DNA from: Epichloe hybrida
Lineage: Eukaryota > Ascomycota > Sordariomycetes > Hypocreales > Clavicipitaceae
Direction of reading: 5' to 3'
Length of the DNA stretch: 64,000 bases
NCBI GenBank assembly: GCA_019022495.1
Contig: JAFEKR010000001.1
Span: forward strand, 6,014,001-6,078,000
The first letter of the stretch is position 1; each line of letters opens with the position of its first letter. Position numbers and translations under genes: made by a program. Positions 48,421 through 61,439 of this stretch are shown piece by piece. A model generated the notes under the pieces. It was given only the letters and a program-made list of their open reading frames with translations. It was not told where the DNA came from and made no database searches.

Positions 48421-51400
48421 TATTAAAGCTTTTATAATAAGTATAATATATTATATAAAACTAAGTCCTAGTATTATTTTTAAAAACAAGTTAAACTTAT
48501 TTTTATAGCTTATTTAAGCTATATAGGGTAATTAAAATAATACTATTAGTTATCTATTAATAAATTATAAATATTAGTCTATTATATTCTTTCTTTATGT
48601 ATTATTATAATAAGATATATAAAGTTACTATATATAACTTAAAGCTTTAGAATTATAAAGCTTAAAGTAATATTTAATTAGTTTAAATAGTAAATAAATA
48701 GTTTAAGCTTTTTTTAAGTTCTTATTATATTAATAATAATATTAAAGTACTAAGTATATATTCTATTAACTTTTATATATTTATTTAGATTTCTAATTTA
48801 ATTTAATTATATTAGTTTAGGGTATTTTTTAATTAAATTAATAATAAAAATATAAAATAATTAATAATAATAGTAAATAAAATAATTAGAAGGTTTTTCT
48901 TAAAGTTATATTAGTAAAATAAAGTAATAAGTATAATAGTATTATTAAAAAGGTATAATATTATAAATAACCCTATTTATAGTAAAATTCTTAAAAAAAA
49001 GTAAATATTATAAATTCTATAACTAATTAAGTAAAATAGGTAATAATAAAAGCTTCTATATAACTAGCTTTCTTTTAATTCTTATAATAACATTATATAA
49101 TAAAAAGGCCCACTTTTTTTTTACTAACACTACATTATAGTTTTTGTAGTTAACTACACTAACTACACTACAATATAAGTAAAAAAAAACTACAATACAC
49201 TACACTATAAAAAAAAAAAAACTACACTACACTAACTACAAAAAAAAAACTATAATACACTACACTATAAAAAAAAAACTACACTACAAATACAAGTTTT
49301 TCCTAAAAACTACACTAACTACACTATAAACAATACTCTGGTCTAGACTAACGTAGAAATTAGCGGGTATCTAGATATTTCCTAGATATAGTCTTATCTA
49401 AACCTCCCTAATTATCTTAATGCTATGTAATAAGAATAATATTATATTTGTTACATCTATTAGGTAAATCCTTAGTCTAAGTTACTTAGCTATGCTTTCT
49501 ATAATCACATTCCCTTATAATCCTATGTTAATAAGCCTAGGGAGAAGCTTCTCTTCTAGGTTATTTAGCTAGACTTAGAGGTATAGTAAGTCTTATAGGT
49601 AATTAATAGTAGCCTATAGTTTTAAAATCGCATTAAGCATAAAGTTTATCTAAGTAGGATTAATTAAATTTTTTACTAAGGTTTACCCTATTCTAAGCGA
49701 GCTCCTAGTCTCTCCTAAATTCGTTCCTATAAGGCTATATTAATCTCTAGCGGAGGCGTTATTAGTAAGCTATTCTTAGCTATAGCTTTATTTTTCTTAT
49801 TTTCCTTAAGGGTCTCTTTTATTAATTAAAGAATTAAGTTAATTTAGTTCCCTAGATTAATTCGTCTTAGGTTTAGTTTTACACTAAATATTTTTAAAGG
49901 AGAAGCTAGCCCTAATATATCTCTATTATAGTAGCGGATATCTTCTACACCTTTTGCTTATAAGAGACATTCGTTACTAACTGCCTTTGCTAGTGTTAGT
50001 ATAATATAATAGATATCCTAAAAGGGCACTCTAACCTTCTTTTAAAAGACCTTATTATATAATTAATTAAGAATCCTTTATCTAACTTTATTTAACAGAT
50101 CTTTCTTACCCTTAGTTACTGCTAAATTGTCTTAAATAGGTTAAGTGTAAGGTTACTAGTCTTTTACCTTATTTTCTATAATATCTTTAATCCTTAGGTG
50201 TTTTACTAACTATTTACTAATAGCTATAAACTTTATAATAATCTCTTTATTTTCCTCCTCCCTTATGCTTAGCTTCTTAAAGGTAATAGTAAATACTATG
50301 CCTAATGTCTTACGCTTTAAGATAGATATTATATTAATCTCTCTTTTAGGTTAAAATTCTGCTAGATTAAATATACCCTTTATTTAATTAAATACTTCCT
50401 ATTCTTCTAGTGTTATTTCCTAGCTTAATCCTCTATAAAGGCTATAATCCTTAATTCTTAGAATTATATACATAATCTTATAGTCCTTAAAGTACTTAAC
50501 CTAGAATATAGCTAGTTTATATGTATAGCTACTAATAGAAAGAAATTTTATAAGTAAGAATAGAGGCATGATTTAATGTCTTATATTATCTCTAATAGCT
50601 AAAATGCAAACTACTAGGTTATATATAGTAAACTTTAATATCTTATTATATTTTAAAGTATTACACTTTGTTACAATATATGATTCTTTATTGTAGTAAT
50701 AATAACAATTTAACTAGCAGCCTCTTCCTAATATTACGTTTATTTTGAAATAGCGCTCCTTATCTAAATTAAATAAACCTATATAATTTGCCTAATAAGT
50801 TTACTATTAACGTTAAGGATAGTTACTATACTTCTCCTTAAGTAGCTTTACTATATTAATTTCCTTTACTACCTAGGCTATAACTATGATTTTTAGCTTT
50901 ACTAGTTATTTTATTAGATCTTCTATTTAATCTTAGTATTTCGCTAATCTAGGGGCCCCTTATTATCCTATGTTAGTATTAAATAAGATAGTCTTCTTAG
51001 CTTACTTATTTAAATCACCTAGTGCTAAGTAATTCTTTTAAGTAGCCTAGTAACTATTAAAGGCAGCCTAATTAAATAGTGTCTGTATCTTAAAGCTAAA
51101 GTCCTTCTTGCCTAAAGCATGATTTTCTATGTTAGCAAATTCTAAGTCCTTATTTTTAAGCTCTAGTTATATACGAATATATATATTAAGTGCTATCTAA
51201 AGTAGTTTGTACTATATAACTAAGATTTCTTTATAAGTAAACCCCTTTTTATTTATAAAGCTTAAGATTAAGTGTTCTAGTAGGGCTTTATAGATATAGT
51301 TAAACTAGGTTATTATAGTTTTCTATCCTATTAGGTCTATATTAGATATTAGAGCATAATGCTTTTATAACTAGTAATAGGTTTCCTTAATAGTCTTTAG

Positions 51401-52615
51401 CCATATTAAATTAAGGTCTTTAAGTTATCCTCTAGTGTTTTCTATTTAATCCTAGCTAGTTATATTAAACCATAAAAGTATCTCTTCCTTAGACTCCTTC
51501 TAAGATTATAATACTATTAGTATCTTAACCACTTATTAGAGCTTTAGATTAATATTACGCTTAAGTATCTTACACTAATTTGCTTTAGGAATACCTATTG
51601 CTTTTATCTTTACCTTAAAGTCCTTAATAAAATTAGCCACGTTTTCCCCTAAAAACTACTAAATATTATACCTATTTTGCATAGTAATAAGGGAAGTTTA
51701 ATACACTATTATCTCTTTAAGAAGCTTTATAAAGGTTTTTACATTAAGCTCTCTAAGAGATCTAGGTGTCTTGCCTTTATTATTAGGGTCTTTACCTAAG
51801 TGGTTATTAAACTAAGTTTAAGCTAGGCTAATAACTATCTTAGGATTAAGTGGTTTCTAACTAGTAACTAAGGTACTAGGTAATAGTAAGTCCTAAAGGT
51901 CCTTTAGGTAACTTAGGTGTTTACTAGGTCTTGCTTTACTTAGCTATTAGGAGTAAGATAGTATAAGGTTAAATATAGGCTTAGTAAAAAGTGCTTTTAA
52001 TTAATCTTATAAAAGAGTGATTGCTTAACTAAACATTATAATACTAGTAAGAATTTCTTAAAGAAAGACTTTTAATAAGGTAGTATTTATAGTAATAAGT
52101 AACCTATAAGTGAAGGCTACTAATATAATTATATAGCTCTTTATAATAAGCTATAAGACCCTTATATATAGCTAAATAATAGCAAAATTAGCTATAGGCC
52201 TTAAGATTAAATAGTTTATAATGCTAGGTAGTGCTTTCTATCCTAGTGCCTTATATTTAGAGACTTTTAGCAAAGGGTTAACGGTTTAGCTAGTGTTTAT
52301 AGGGTATACCTCTAAACTATCTAGTCTCCTTTTCTATGCTTCTATGTAACGCTAGTTTATATTCTTAGCTTACCTTAGCTTAGTATGCTTAGCTAGCTTT
52401 TCCTTTACGCTATAACTATTATAAAGGTTAGGTTAAGGCTTTAGATCTATGTCTTAGTGTAAGGAAGGTAAAATAAAGGGGTCTTTACATAGGTTAGCTT
52501 AGTAATAGCTAAGAGCATAATTATTAGCTTACTTCTAATTAATCTTAGTCTATAGTAAATTAACTAGAAAGCGGAAAGGTCCTAGGGGTTTAAAACTGCG
52601 TTCCTTCACTAGTTT

Positions 52616-53081
52616 TATTAAGCGGAAAACAACACCCTAAAAGACATAATACTAGCCTACAGTCATAGGTAGTGGTAACGTTTACTTACGTTAGAAAGGG
52701 TTAATTAACTTAATAGTAGTAATTATAATAATAGCTAAATTAGTGTTTATAAATAAAGACAATTTAGATTAAATAGTCTATTAGATTAGAAGTGACTTTT
52801 TAGTTAAGTTAGGGAAATAATCTTATTAATTTATCTTATTAAGGTAAACACAATAGTAGCTATAGTAATGCTAGGTATTTAAGTTAAAAATCTAAAGTTA
52901 GGCGTGCATAAAGAACCTTAAAAGAATCTAGCTATAGGTAATCTCTTTATAGATTAAATAGTCCCTTTGCCTAGATAACTAATATCGTTATCCCTTATTA
53001 TGTTATTTATCCCTGCAATCCCCTGTATCCCTTGTGCTTGTTATCGCGAATACGCGCGTTTATGGGCGCGCGTATCACGGC
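52616..53081 (-). repeat. gypsy-3 5' LTR (main part)
   Basis: It starts TATTAAGCGGAAAAC (decayed TGTCAAGCGG) and matches 25215-25680. The last three bases lie at 54877-54879 beyond an inserted hAT. The GC-rich ACGCGCG hairpin is conserved here as well. Confidence 0.88.
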
Positions 53082-54868
53082 CAGAGTATTGTTTGTAGTG
53101 TAGTTAGTGTAGTTTTTAGGAAAAATTTGTATTTATAGTGTAGTTTTTTTTTTTCTTATAGTTAGTGTAGTGTATTTTTTTTTTTATAGTGTAATATAGT
53201 GTAGTTTTTTTTTACTTGTAGTGTAGTGTAGTTAGTGTAATTACTAACTATACTAACTACAAAAACTATAAATATAGTATTAGTAAAAAAAAAAGTAGGC
53301 TTTTTTATTATATAAGGTTATTATAAGGATTAAAAGAAGGCTAGTTATATAGAAGCTTTTATTATTACTTATTTTACCTAATTAGTTATATAATTTATAA
53401 AATTTACCTTTTTTTAAGGATTTTACTATAACTAGGGTAATTTATAATATTATAACTTTTTAATAATACTATTATACCTAATACTTCATTTTACTAATAT
53501 AACTTAAAGAAAAACCTTCTTATTATTTTATTTACTATTACTATTAATTATTTTATATTTTAAAATATTATTATTATTATTTTAAATAAAAAATACCTTA
53601 AACTAATAGAATAAAATTAATTAAGAAATCTAGATAAATTACTAGAAGTTAATAAAATATATACTTAGTACTTAAATCTTATTCTGAATATAATAAGAAC
53701 TTAAAAAAAGCTTAAACTATTTATTTAAGATTTAAACTAATTAAATATTACTTTTAGCTTTATAATTCCAAAGCCTTAAGAAGTTATATATAGTAACTTT
53801 ATATATCTTATTACTATAATATATAAATAAAGAATATAATAAACTAATATTTATAATCTATTAATAAATAATTAATAGTATTATTTTAATTACCCTATAT
53901 AGCTTAATTAAGCTATAAAAAATAAGTTTAACTTATTTTTTAAAACAAAACTAAGACTTACTTTTATATAATATACTATACTTATTATAAGAGCTTTAAT
54001 AACTTTAATAACCTTAATTACTATTATTACTATTATTACTTAATTACTATTATTACTATTATTTTACTTTTATTATTATTTTAAAAAAATATAAAAGAGA
54101 AAACATTTTTATAATATTAATACTTTTAAAAACCTTAAAATACTAAGTTATTAAAAACTATAGCTTTTACTATAGTAATTTACTTATAATTACTAGTATT
54201 TATATTAAAGTTATTCATTTATTATTTATTATTTATTAAACTTTAACACTAATAATATTATAAGTAATCTTAGTAATCTTAGTAATACTAGTAATATTAG
54301 TATTATAAGCTATTATAAGCTATTATAAGCTATAATAAGATATAATAAGCTACTTATATTAAGTTTACTAGTAGTTCTTTTTATAGTTTTTTTATAATAA
54401 GTAATAATAATAATTTATAGAAATATAAAATAATTTATAGAAATAGTAAATAATATAATAAGAAGGTTTTTCTTTAAGTTATATTAGGGAAATAAAGTAT
54501 TAAGTTAAATAGTATTATTAAAAAAGTATAATATTATATATAACCTTACTTAGTTATAGTAAAATTACTAAAATAATATAATCTTATAAATTCTATAACT
54601 AATTAAATAAAATAGGTAATAATAAAAGCTTTTATATAACTAGTATTCTTTTAATCCTTATAATACTAATAACTAATAAAAAGTCTAATACTACATTTGT
54701 AGTGTTTATAGTTAGTGTAGTTTAGGAAAAAAAATTTGTAATGTAATATATTGTAGTTTCTTTTTCCTTGTAGTTAGTGTAGTTTGTAGTGTAGTGTAGT
54801 TTATAGTATAGTTACTACACTACACTACAAATACTACACTACACTACACGTTTTAGTGCAATACTCTG
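53082..54868 (+). mobile_element. 1.8-kb hAT deletion derivative
   Basis: CAGAGTATTG...CAATACTCTG with the perfect 8-bp duplication ATCACGGC (53074-53081 and 54869-54876). The head equals the right end of the 8-kb hAT reversed and the tail equals its left end reversed. In between is a single copy of the direct repeat module and no transposase. It is inserted at the end of the gypsy-3 5' LTR. Confidence 0.92.
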
Positions 54869-54879
54869 ATCACGGCACA

Positions 54880-57127
54880 CAATAAGAAGGGGGAATCTAA
54901 CCCTATTATAACTAGTGGTGGCCCTATTTATCCTAAGGGTCATGGTAGTGCTATTTTTAAGGTCTTATATTAAAAGAAACCTAATAAATACAGGACCTTA
55001 GTGCTAAAGGACGCTCTATATTTTCCTTAGCTTAATGTTAATATAGTTAGTGGCCTTATTCACTATATACAGAGTATTGTTTGTAGTTAGTGTAGTGTGT
55101 TTTGTAGTTTTTATATTTAATTTTATAGCTAGCTTATTTTTAAATAGGTTATCCTATAAATTACGTAATCCTATAGAGATAAATCCTAAGAAAAATACTA
55201 TATATAAAAGTGGATCTAAAAGTGGACCCCTTGCCTGTAAATTAGAAAAACTACATTTGTAGTGTATTCTTAGTGCTAAAATGTAGTAAAATGTAGTTTT
55301 TCTAATTTATAGGCGAGGGGTCCACTTTTAGATCCACTTTTATATATAACTACATTGTAGTTTTTTAGTTATCTATCTAAAAAAAGAAGTTTTATATCTC
55401 TATATATTTTCTAAGATTAGATATATATTATTTGTTAAATAAAAAATACACTACAAATCAATTGTAGTGCAATACTCTGACTATATATCTAGCGGTTGCT
55501 TTATAAAAAACTATCTTTATCTTAAAGATAGGTCTTATATTACTACCCTAGATATAGAAAAACATGGTTTTTTCTTTCACGTTAAAAACCAATCTACACT
55601 AACGTTACATAAAGGGCCCTGTAAAAAATCTCATTATATCCAACCTTTTACCTATGCTAGCTTTAGGGGTCATAGCTATCCGATTAGCTACCCTATAGAG
55701 GTTCAAATTCCCTCTAAAAAGCCGGATTAGGCTTCTGATTTAGATGAAATCGCTGAAATTAACGAAGATAATAATATTAAAGAAATCGTACGGGATGATT
55801 TAGGGGATTTAGTCCCTTCTCTAACGCCTATAGCCCTAGGCTAGGTCCCTTATAAATCTAAAGATATAGATTTAGGGGTGTTAAAGGGCCTTAGTAAAGG
55901 AAAAAGGTCCCTAATACCTCCCTAAGAGGCCTATGGTTCTTAAGGGGCCTAGCAGGGGACTAACAAAGAGGGCCCTAATCTAGACCTAAATCTAGACCCT
56001 AATTCAGGCCCTAAAGACCTTTAATATCAAAAGTTACTAGAACTAGCTAGCCTATGGCATGTACGATTAGGGCACCTAGGGCTTCTATTGCTAAAGAAAA
56101 CAAGCCTTATAACTAAAGGAATCCCTAATTTTTCTAAAATTAAGGATAAAGACTTTAAATATATAGCTTATAATCAATCTAAGGCAGTACAAAGACCTAG
56201 GAAATTAGCTATCCCTAACCCCCCTAGAGCTCTAGATTGAATAGAGGGGGATACGCTAAAAATTAGCCCTGTACTATATAATAAACAGTTAATTTGCTTA
56301 TTTCTAGTTAATCGAAAAACTAGATATAAGTAGGTGTTCTTATTACCTAATAAGGAAGGCCTAACTATTTATAGGGCTATTAAGGGCTTCTTTAGAGGGC
56401 TTAAAAATCAACTAGGTTAATATCCTAGGCACCTTCACTTTGATAGGGGCTAAGAAATCGATTCTAGCTATCAAAACTAGTTAAATTCTAAAGGGATTAA
56501 ATTTATGACTTCTAGTCCCTATATTTATAAGCAAAATGGATTAGAAAAGCGTTTAATTTGTACTATTCTAGATCGATTAAGGGCTACTATCTAGTGGGCA
56601 AAATTACCTTTATATCTATGGTGTTTTGTATTACTTGCAGTTATTAACCTAGTTAATATAACTACTAATACCACAAAGGATAAAAGCCCTAAACAACTGC
56701 TAGCTAGGGAGCTAAATTAGCCCTATATAACTAATATTAGCAGTATTAGAGCCATAGGATCTCACTATAAGATTCTAATCCCCCTTAAAAAACAACCTAA
56801 AGCCTAGAAGTTAGTAGCTAGGACTATCCCTAGAAGGTTATTAGCTACACTAGGTTCTAACACCTATCTAGTGTACATCCCCTCTAAAAGGCTAGTTATA
56901 AAGACTAGCTTTATTAAGATTATAGAACCTATAGGTCCTGTCTCTAAAGGATTACCTAGGCTTTCTATAGGGGATAACCCTTTAGAGAGGGAAAATAATT
57001 TAGAAGATTAGGATCTAAATCAAGGTTTAAAGGATTACCCTATAGATAATATAGGAGGTCCCCCTATAGGTTAAGAAAAACACCCTATAGGGCCTATATA
57101 ACCCCCTAAGGAACCGATTCTAGAGGC
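54880..57127 (+). pseudogene. Copia pol, protease end and integrase part
   Basis: The Copia frame resumes at 54880 (NKKGESNPI), runs to the MITE at 55070, continues from 55480 and is cut by hAT-2 at 57128-57135. Landmarks: LVLKDALYFP near 55000 (the L-x-DVLYxP block before integrase), WHVRLGHLG at 56055-56081 (GAG-pre-integrase His-Cys finger), HLHFDRG near 56440 and SPYIYKQNG near 56515 (integrase core). Long stretches stay open; most stops are CAA/CAG/TGG derived. Open stretches at 55050-55262 and 55467-55730 begin in or end with MITE sequence and are not independent genes. Confidence 0.85.
55070..55479 (+). mobile_element. 410-bp hAT MITE, copy 2
   Basis: It has the same length, termini and internal foldback as 8936-9345, with the 8-bp duplication ACTATATA (55062-55069 and 55480-55487). 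It is inserted in the Copia integrase region. The two copies are nearly identical by eye despite sitting in differently mutated surroundings. Confidence 0.93.
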
Positions 57128-57135
57128 CTTAGAGG

Positions 57136-58598
57136 CAGAGCATATAATGTAATGTAATGTAATGTAATGTGTAATTATTACACATTACATTACATTACAT
57201 TACAATACATTACATTCATTACAAATGTAATGTTAGGGTAAAATATAAGTGGGGTATATTAATATCTTATAATATTCTTTAGATTTTTCTCTATTAACTT
57301 AATATTACTGTTTTTTATTATTATAATTTAGTTATTTAGTTATAATTTTTTAATGTTTAAGCTTATTTAGACTAATAAGCTATTTACAGGTATATAGTAG
57401 CTAAATATAGTATATTCTAATAATAAACTATACTATTATTTTTTCTTTAAATTATAAAGGTTTTTTTAGTTAAAGAACTTTTTTTTTAGATTTACTATTC
57501 TTTTTAATATACTTTCTTTACTTAAAATATAATAATTACCCTAAAGAAATTTCTTTTTATTATATATAAATAAGATTAAAACTCTAATAATAATATATTT
57601 ATATATATATATTTCTTATTATAAAAAAGAAATTTAAATATATATAATAAAGAAATTCCTAGCTATATAGCTATTTAAGTATAATTATAGGTAATTATAT
57701 TAACTTTTAAGGTTTTTTATGCTAAAGAAAAAGTAAAAAACCTTAGAAAAGCTAATAAAAAAGGACTTAACTATTTTATAATAAATATTTATAATATTTA
57801 TAATATATTTATATTAATATTAAAGGTATTTAAAAATAAGCTTTAAAAGTAAGTTTAATAATATTTACTATCTTTAGTTTCCCTTTCTAGTTATATAGTT
57901 TCTTCTAAAAGTAAGTCTAAAAGTGGGTCCTATTAATTACACCTTATATGTAATTATAGTTTCTTCACTTTGCTATATAATCTAATCCTAGAAAAGAGAT
58001 ATTATAAAAGTAAGTCTAAAAGTAAGTCTTATTAATTACCCCTTATATGTAATTGTAGTTTCTTCACTTTGCTATATAATCTAATCCTAGAAAAGAGATA
58101 TTATAAAAGTGGGTCCAAAAGTGGGTCCTATTAATCTTCCCTTATATGTAATTATAGTTTGTTTACTTTACTATATAATCTAATCCTAGAAAAGGGATAT
58201 TTTAAAAGTAAGTCTAAAAGTAATTATATTAATTATATTATAGCTAATACACTTAGTTATAGGGTTTTTTCTTTAAAATAAACCTAAGAGATAAGTTTTA
58301 TTAGTTTTATTAATTATAATTTAGGTAAGGATAGTAATAAGACCTTAGTTTATATTTTTATAAACTTAATATAAACTTTTTAATAGTTAAATTATATTTT
58401 TTACTATCTATATCTAATTATATAACCTTAATATTAAAAAATTAAAAATAATTAAAAAATAATTACATGTAATGTAATGTAATTATTAAGGGTAAGGTGT
58501 AATGTAATGTAATGTGTAATGTAATGTAATGTAATGTGTATTAAATACATTACATTACAAACATTACACAATGTAATGTAATGTAATGCAATGCTCTG
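57136..58598. mobile_element. hAT-2 non-autonomous element, 1463 bp
   Basis: Termini are CAGAGCATATAATG and ATGCAATGCTCTG, with the perfect 8-bp duplication CTTAGAGG (57128-57135 and 58599-58606). Sub-terminal DNA is made of TAATG/TACATTACATTAC repeats instead of the GTAGTGTAGT of the other family. No ORF is seen. It cuts Copia pol between integrase and RT. Confidence 0.9.
57921..58218. repeat. three 99-bp tandem repeats inside hAT-2
   Basis: Units start at about 57921, 58020 and 58119, each with TTATATGTAATT, TATATAATCTAATCCTAG and AAAAGTGGGTC or AAAAGTAAGTC. The second word form is the RIP version of the first. Confidence 0.85.
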
Positions 58599-58606
58599 CT
58601 TAGAGG

Positions 58607-60411
58607 AGGCCACGCCTGTAACTTCCCTAGGAAATCAGATTTTAACTCCAGACCTTGATTTTAATAAAATTACCGACTTCAACCCTAATATTGACCCCAT
58701 GGATATTAATATTAGTTCCCCTTCTTCCCTAGATTTTATAAAAGAAATCTGCTTTAAGGTATAGGAGAAGCTAAAGGAAAATAACCCTAATAGCCCTAAA
58801 CCTAAGACCTAGAAGCAAGCTATATCTAGCCCTAAAAGGGATAAATAGATAGAAGTTACGTATAAGGAATATAAATAGCTTCTAAAGGCTAGTACTTTTA
58901 AATTTATAGGGAAAGACCAAGTACCTAAGGGCTAAAAAGTACTAAAGAATAGGCTTATTTATAAGCTTAAAAAGGATAAAGAAAATAATCCTTTAAAATA
59001 CAAGGCCTAACTTATTGCTAAGGGATTTATGCAAATCAAAGGCCTAGATTACCTAGAGACCTTTACAGCTACAAGCATTCCCCCTAGCTAGAGGATTTTA
59101 CTAGCCCTAGTGGCTTGGAATAACTAGGAAATCAAATAGGTCGATTTTATAGGAGCTTTTCTTAATAGTAAGCTACAATAACAGATTTATATAGTTATTC
59201 TAGATGGATTTATTGAATTCCTTAAAGCAAATCCTAAATTAGCTAAATTAGCTAAAAGTTTTGGCTATAAACCCTCTAAAGATTAAGTAATTCTATTATA
59301 AAAATCTTTATATAGCCTAAAACAAAGCTTAAGGGAGTGGTAATAAGCACTAATTATAGTGCTAAAGTCCCTAGGATTTAGCCCTCTAATTTCTAACCTA
59401 GCTATATTCTATAATTCCTTTACTAAAACCTTTATTATCACGTATGTGAATAATTGTCTTCTAATTAGACCGGATTTATATTATATCTAAAGACTTAAAA
59501 AGGAACTTTATAAAGTTTATCTAATAGAAGATAGGGGGCTAGCTGAATTCTTCTTAGAGGTTTAAATTATATAAGATAGACCTAATAGGGTCCTGAAAAT
59601 TCATTAATCTTAGTATATCTTAGAGGCTTTAAATCGATTTAATATACTAGATAGTAAGCCTATTAGCATACCTCTTTAGCTAGGCGTTTTAGCTACGCAG
59701 ACTACTAAGCTTTTAATAGCTAGCGAAATTAAGCTCTATTAATGCATTATAGGGACTATAATGTACCTAATGTTACTTATAAGGCTAGACATAGCCTTTA
59801 TACTTTAGTGGCTATTTATAGCACTAGCTAGGCCCTATATAAAGCACCTAAAAGTAACTAAAAACTTGCTTAGGTACTTATTAGGGACTAAATTCCTTGC
59901 TATAATTTATAGGGGAGACCCTAAAGGTATAGCTAGCAAAAGCCTAATAGGTTATTGCAATAGTGATTTTATAGGGGATAAAAAGACCTCTAAATTAACC
60001 TATGCTTATCTATTTAAGCTAGCTAGCAGACCTATTAGCTAGAAATCAAAGAAAGCTAGTATGATAGCTCTATTAATATTAGAAGCTAAAGCTAACGCTA
60101 TTTGCGAGACCTTCCAGGAGCTATAGTGACTTTAGGGCTTATTTAAGGAGCTAAAAACCCCTATTTCTCCCCCTATCTAGATATATTGCGATAATTAAGG
60201 CGCTATAACCACTGCCTATAACCCTGCCTTATATAGCTATACAAAGCATACCTTGCTAAAGTTTAACTATATTAGGTAATAGGTTTTAGAGGGTTTAGCT
60301 AAGATTAAATATCTAGATACAAAGTCAATGCCTGCAGACAGTCTAATAAAGCCTCTATCTAGACCTTGTTATCAGGCCTTTATTAAGCTCTTAGGGCTTA
60401 ATAATCACTAA
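58607..60411 (+). pseudogene. Copia RT and RNase H
   Basis: The frame runs to TAA at 60409-60411. RT: KGLDYLETFTAT near 59043, VDFIGAFLNSKL near 59142 and YVNNCLLI near 59445 (family YVDD; both Asp now Asn). RNase H: GYCNSDFIGDKKTSKLTYAY near 59950. The C-terminus SLIKPLSRPCYQAF is the usual Copia end. Mutation is mild compared with the gypsy elements. It would have copied the element's RNA within Gag particles. Confidence 0.87.
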
Positions 60412-60612
60412 AAACCAATAACTAAATCCCTTTAACAGGGAACTAAAAACAACGCTAAAAAGGGAGCTATATTTAACAATAGCTAGGAATTCAAAAGGGG
60501 GTTTTTTATCTTTTCCTGTTTTTCCCTTTTTCATTTTTGGTTTTTATCTAAAAGTTCTTGTTTACCCTATATCACTTTGTACGCTTTTAATTAGCTTATA
60601 CGTAACTCTTTT

Positions 60613-60622
60613 ATAGAGGAGG
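60613..60622 (+). promoter_or_regulatory. Copia polypurine tract
   Basis: ATAGAGGAGG directly precedes the 3' LTR at 60623, in the standard place for plus-strand priming. The 200 bases between the stop codon and this tract are non-coding. Confidence 0.75.
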
Positions 60623-61439
60623 TGTTAAAAATAAGACCTATTTTTAGCCCTTTCTAGTTAAAGGACCTTTCTATTACTAGCTTGCATTACAAGCCTAACA
60701 GCTGCACTGCAGCTGTTAATAGTCACAAAGGTAGCTGTCAATAGCTACGTTACAGCTATTAACAGCTATGACTAACCGTGTGGATAACTAATCTAAATCA
60801 ATTATTAATTATGAATTATTTAATTACGTTATGGCTACAAGCGTAGCTACAACCACAGCGCCACTAGTAATTAGGTAAGCTAAGGTAACGTAAGCAGGTT
60901 ACCCTATAGCTATCTTTAATAGCGATTTTCTCTTTAACTAGAGGTTATATAAAAGACTTACATATAGTAAATTAAAGCTAGAAGACAAGGCTTTTATTTT
61001 ATATAAGAATATTTTTTAGACTAAAATTTAGTGTATATAGGTTACTAGTTTGTATGGTGGTGAGTTGATTTTTTAGATTTTACATACAAATAAATTTTGC
61101 GGAAAATTAAAAGTGGCCCTTAAGACCTCTCTAATGGCCTAGATCCACTAATATAGTCAGTGGGTATATAAGAGAAAGAAGATCTTTTTAACCTAGCTAG
61201 ATAGCTAGACCTCTTAATCTAACAGCCACATTGCCTATATAACATCACTAAAATCAATTCTATTAGTATATAAGATATTGTAAAAGTCATCTAGATTAAA
61301 TTTAATTAGTTAATAACTGCTAAAACCTTCCGTTACGTTACGTTAAATATTTAACGTGGTGGCTCTATTAGTCCCTGACCGTAGAAGCTACACTTGTATA
61401 GCTGTTGCTAGCTAGCAACTAGCTCCCTACATTTTAACA
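60623..61439 (+). repeat. Copia 3' LTR
   Basis: 817 bp, the partner of 22798-23614, starting TGTTAAAAATAAG and ending TTTTAACA just before GTTCT. More of its C and G have turned into T and A than in the 5' LTR. Confidence 0.93.

Larger units (their letters stand above)
41332..49340 (-). mobile_element. 8-kb hAT transposon with a transposase gene
   Basis: Termini are TAGAGTATTG (decayed CAGAGTATTG) and CAATACTCTG. The 8-bp duplication GTCTAGAC is perfect (41324-41331 and 49341-49348). The transposase gene is on the minus strand. Sub-terminal DNA holds GTAGTGTAGT repeats at both ends. The transposase unit lies between two direct repeats (about 41930-42400 and 47900-48420). It is inserted into gypsy-3 gag-pol. 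Its length suggests the autonomous parent of the 1.8-kb derivatives and perhaps of the MITEs. Confidence 0.92.
37860..52500 (-). pseudogene. gypsy-3 gag-pol remnant, split by the 8-kb hAT
   Basis: Read on the minus strand from the right LTR. Gag carries a decayed zinc knuckle at 50663-50704 (two Cys and the His are now Tyr, the last Cys kept). After the hAT insertion (41332-49340) come RT, with EAFSESFA near 40285 and the active site FLNKIVVKG at 40048-40074 (family FLDDIVVKGP). The integrase core is NRGLEMQG at about 38507-38535, followed by IS.Y and KA...SL. RIP stops are frequent but mostly Gln/Trp type. The frame ends near 37860, where the opposite-strand frame ends too. Confidence 0.75.
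25215..54879 (-). mobile_element. gypsy-3, about 12-kb Ty3/gypsy element with an antisense frame
   Basis: Two LTRs of about 469 bp, beginning TGTCAAGCGG and ending CACGGCACA, enclose it. The right LTR is split by a hAT. It lies in the Copia protease region, whose frame rejoins across it. The flanking duplication is short and blurred (TAAT before, CAAT after), so end positions may be off by 1-2 bases. pol reads on the minus strand from about 52500 to 37860, and a polypurine tract adjoins the left LTR. Without gypsy-2 and the hATs it is about 12 kb, long for a gypsy element, because 3' of pol there is a 4-kb region with a plus-strand reading frame. Confidence 0.85.
22798..61439 (+). mobile_element. 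Ty1/Copia LTR retrotransposon with nested insertions
   Basis: Two 817-bp LTRs (TGTTAAAAATAAG...TTTTAACA) enclose the element, and GTTCT flanks both sides (22793-22797 and 61440-61444). Without gypsy-3, the MITE and hAT-2 it would be about 7.1 kb. It has a primer-binding site, a hairpin-rich leader, a single gag-pol frame in Copia order (gag, protease, integrase, RT, RNase H) and a polypurine tract, all on the plus strand. It is inserted in the outer hAT. It is less mutated than the younger gypsy elements inside and beside it. Confidence 0.93.

Noticed and set aside
55050..55262. 70-codon open frame
   Set aside because: It starts in Copia pol and continues into the MITE. The fusion is an accident of insertion.
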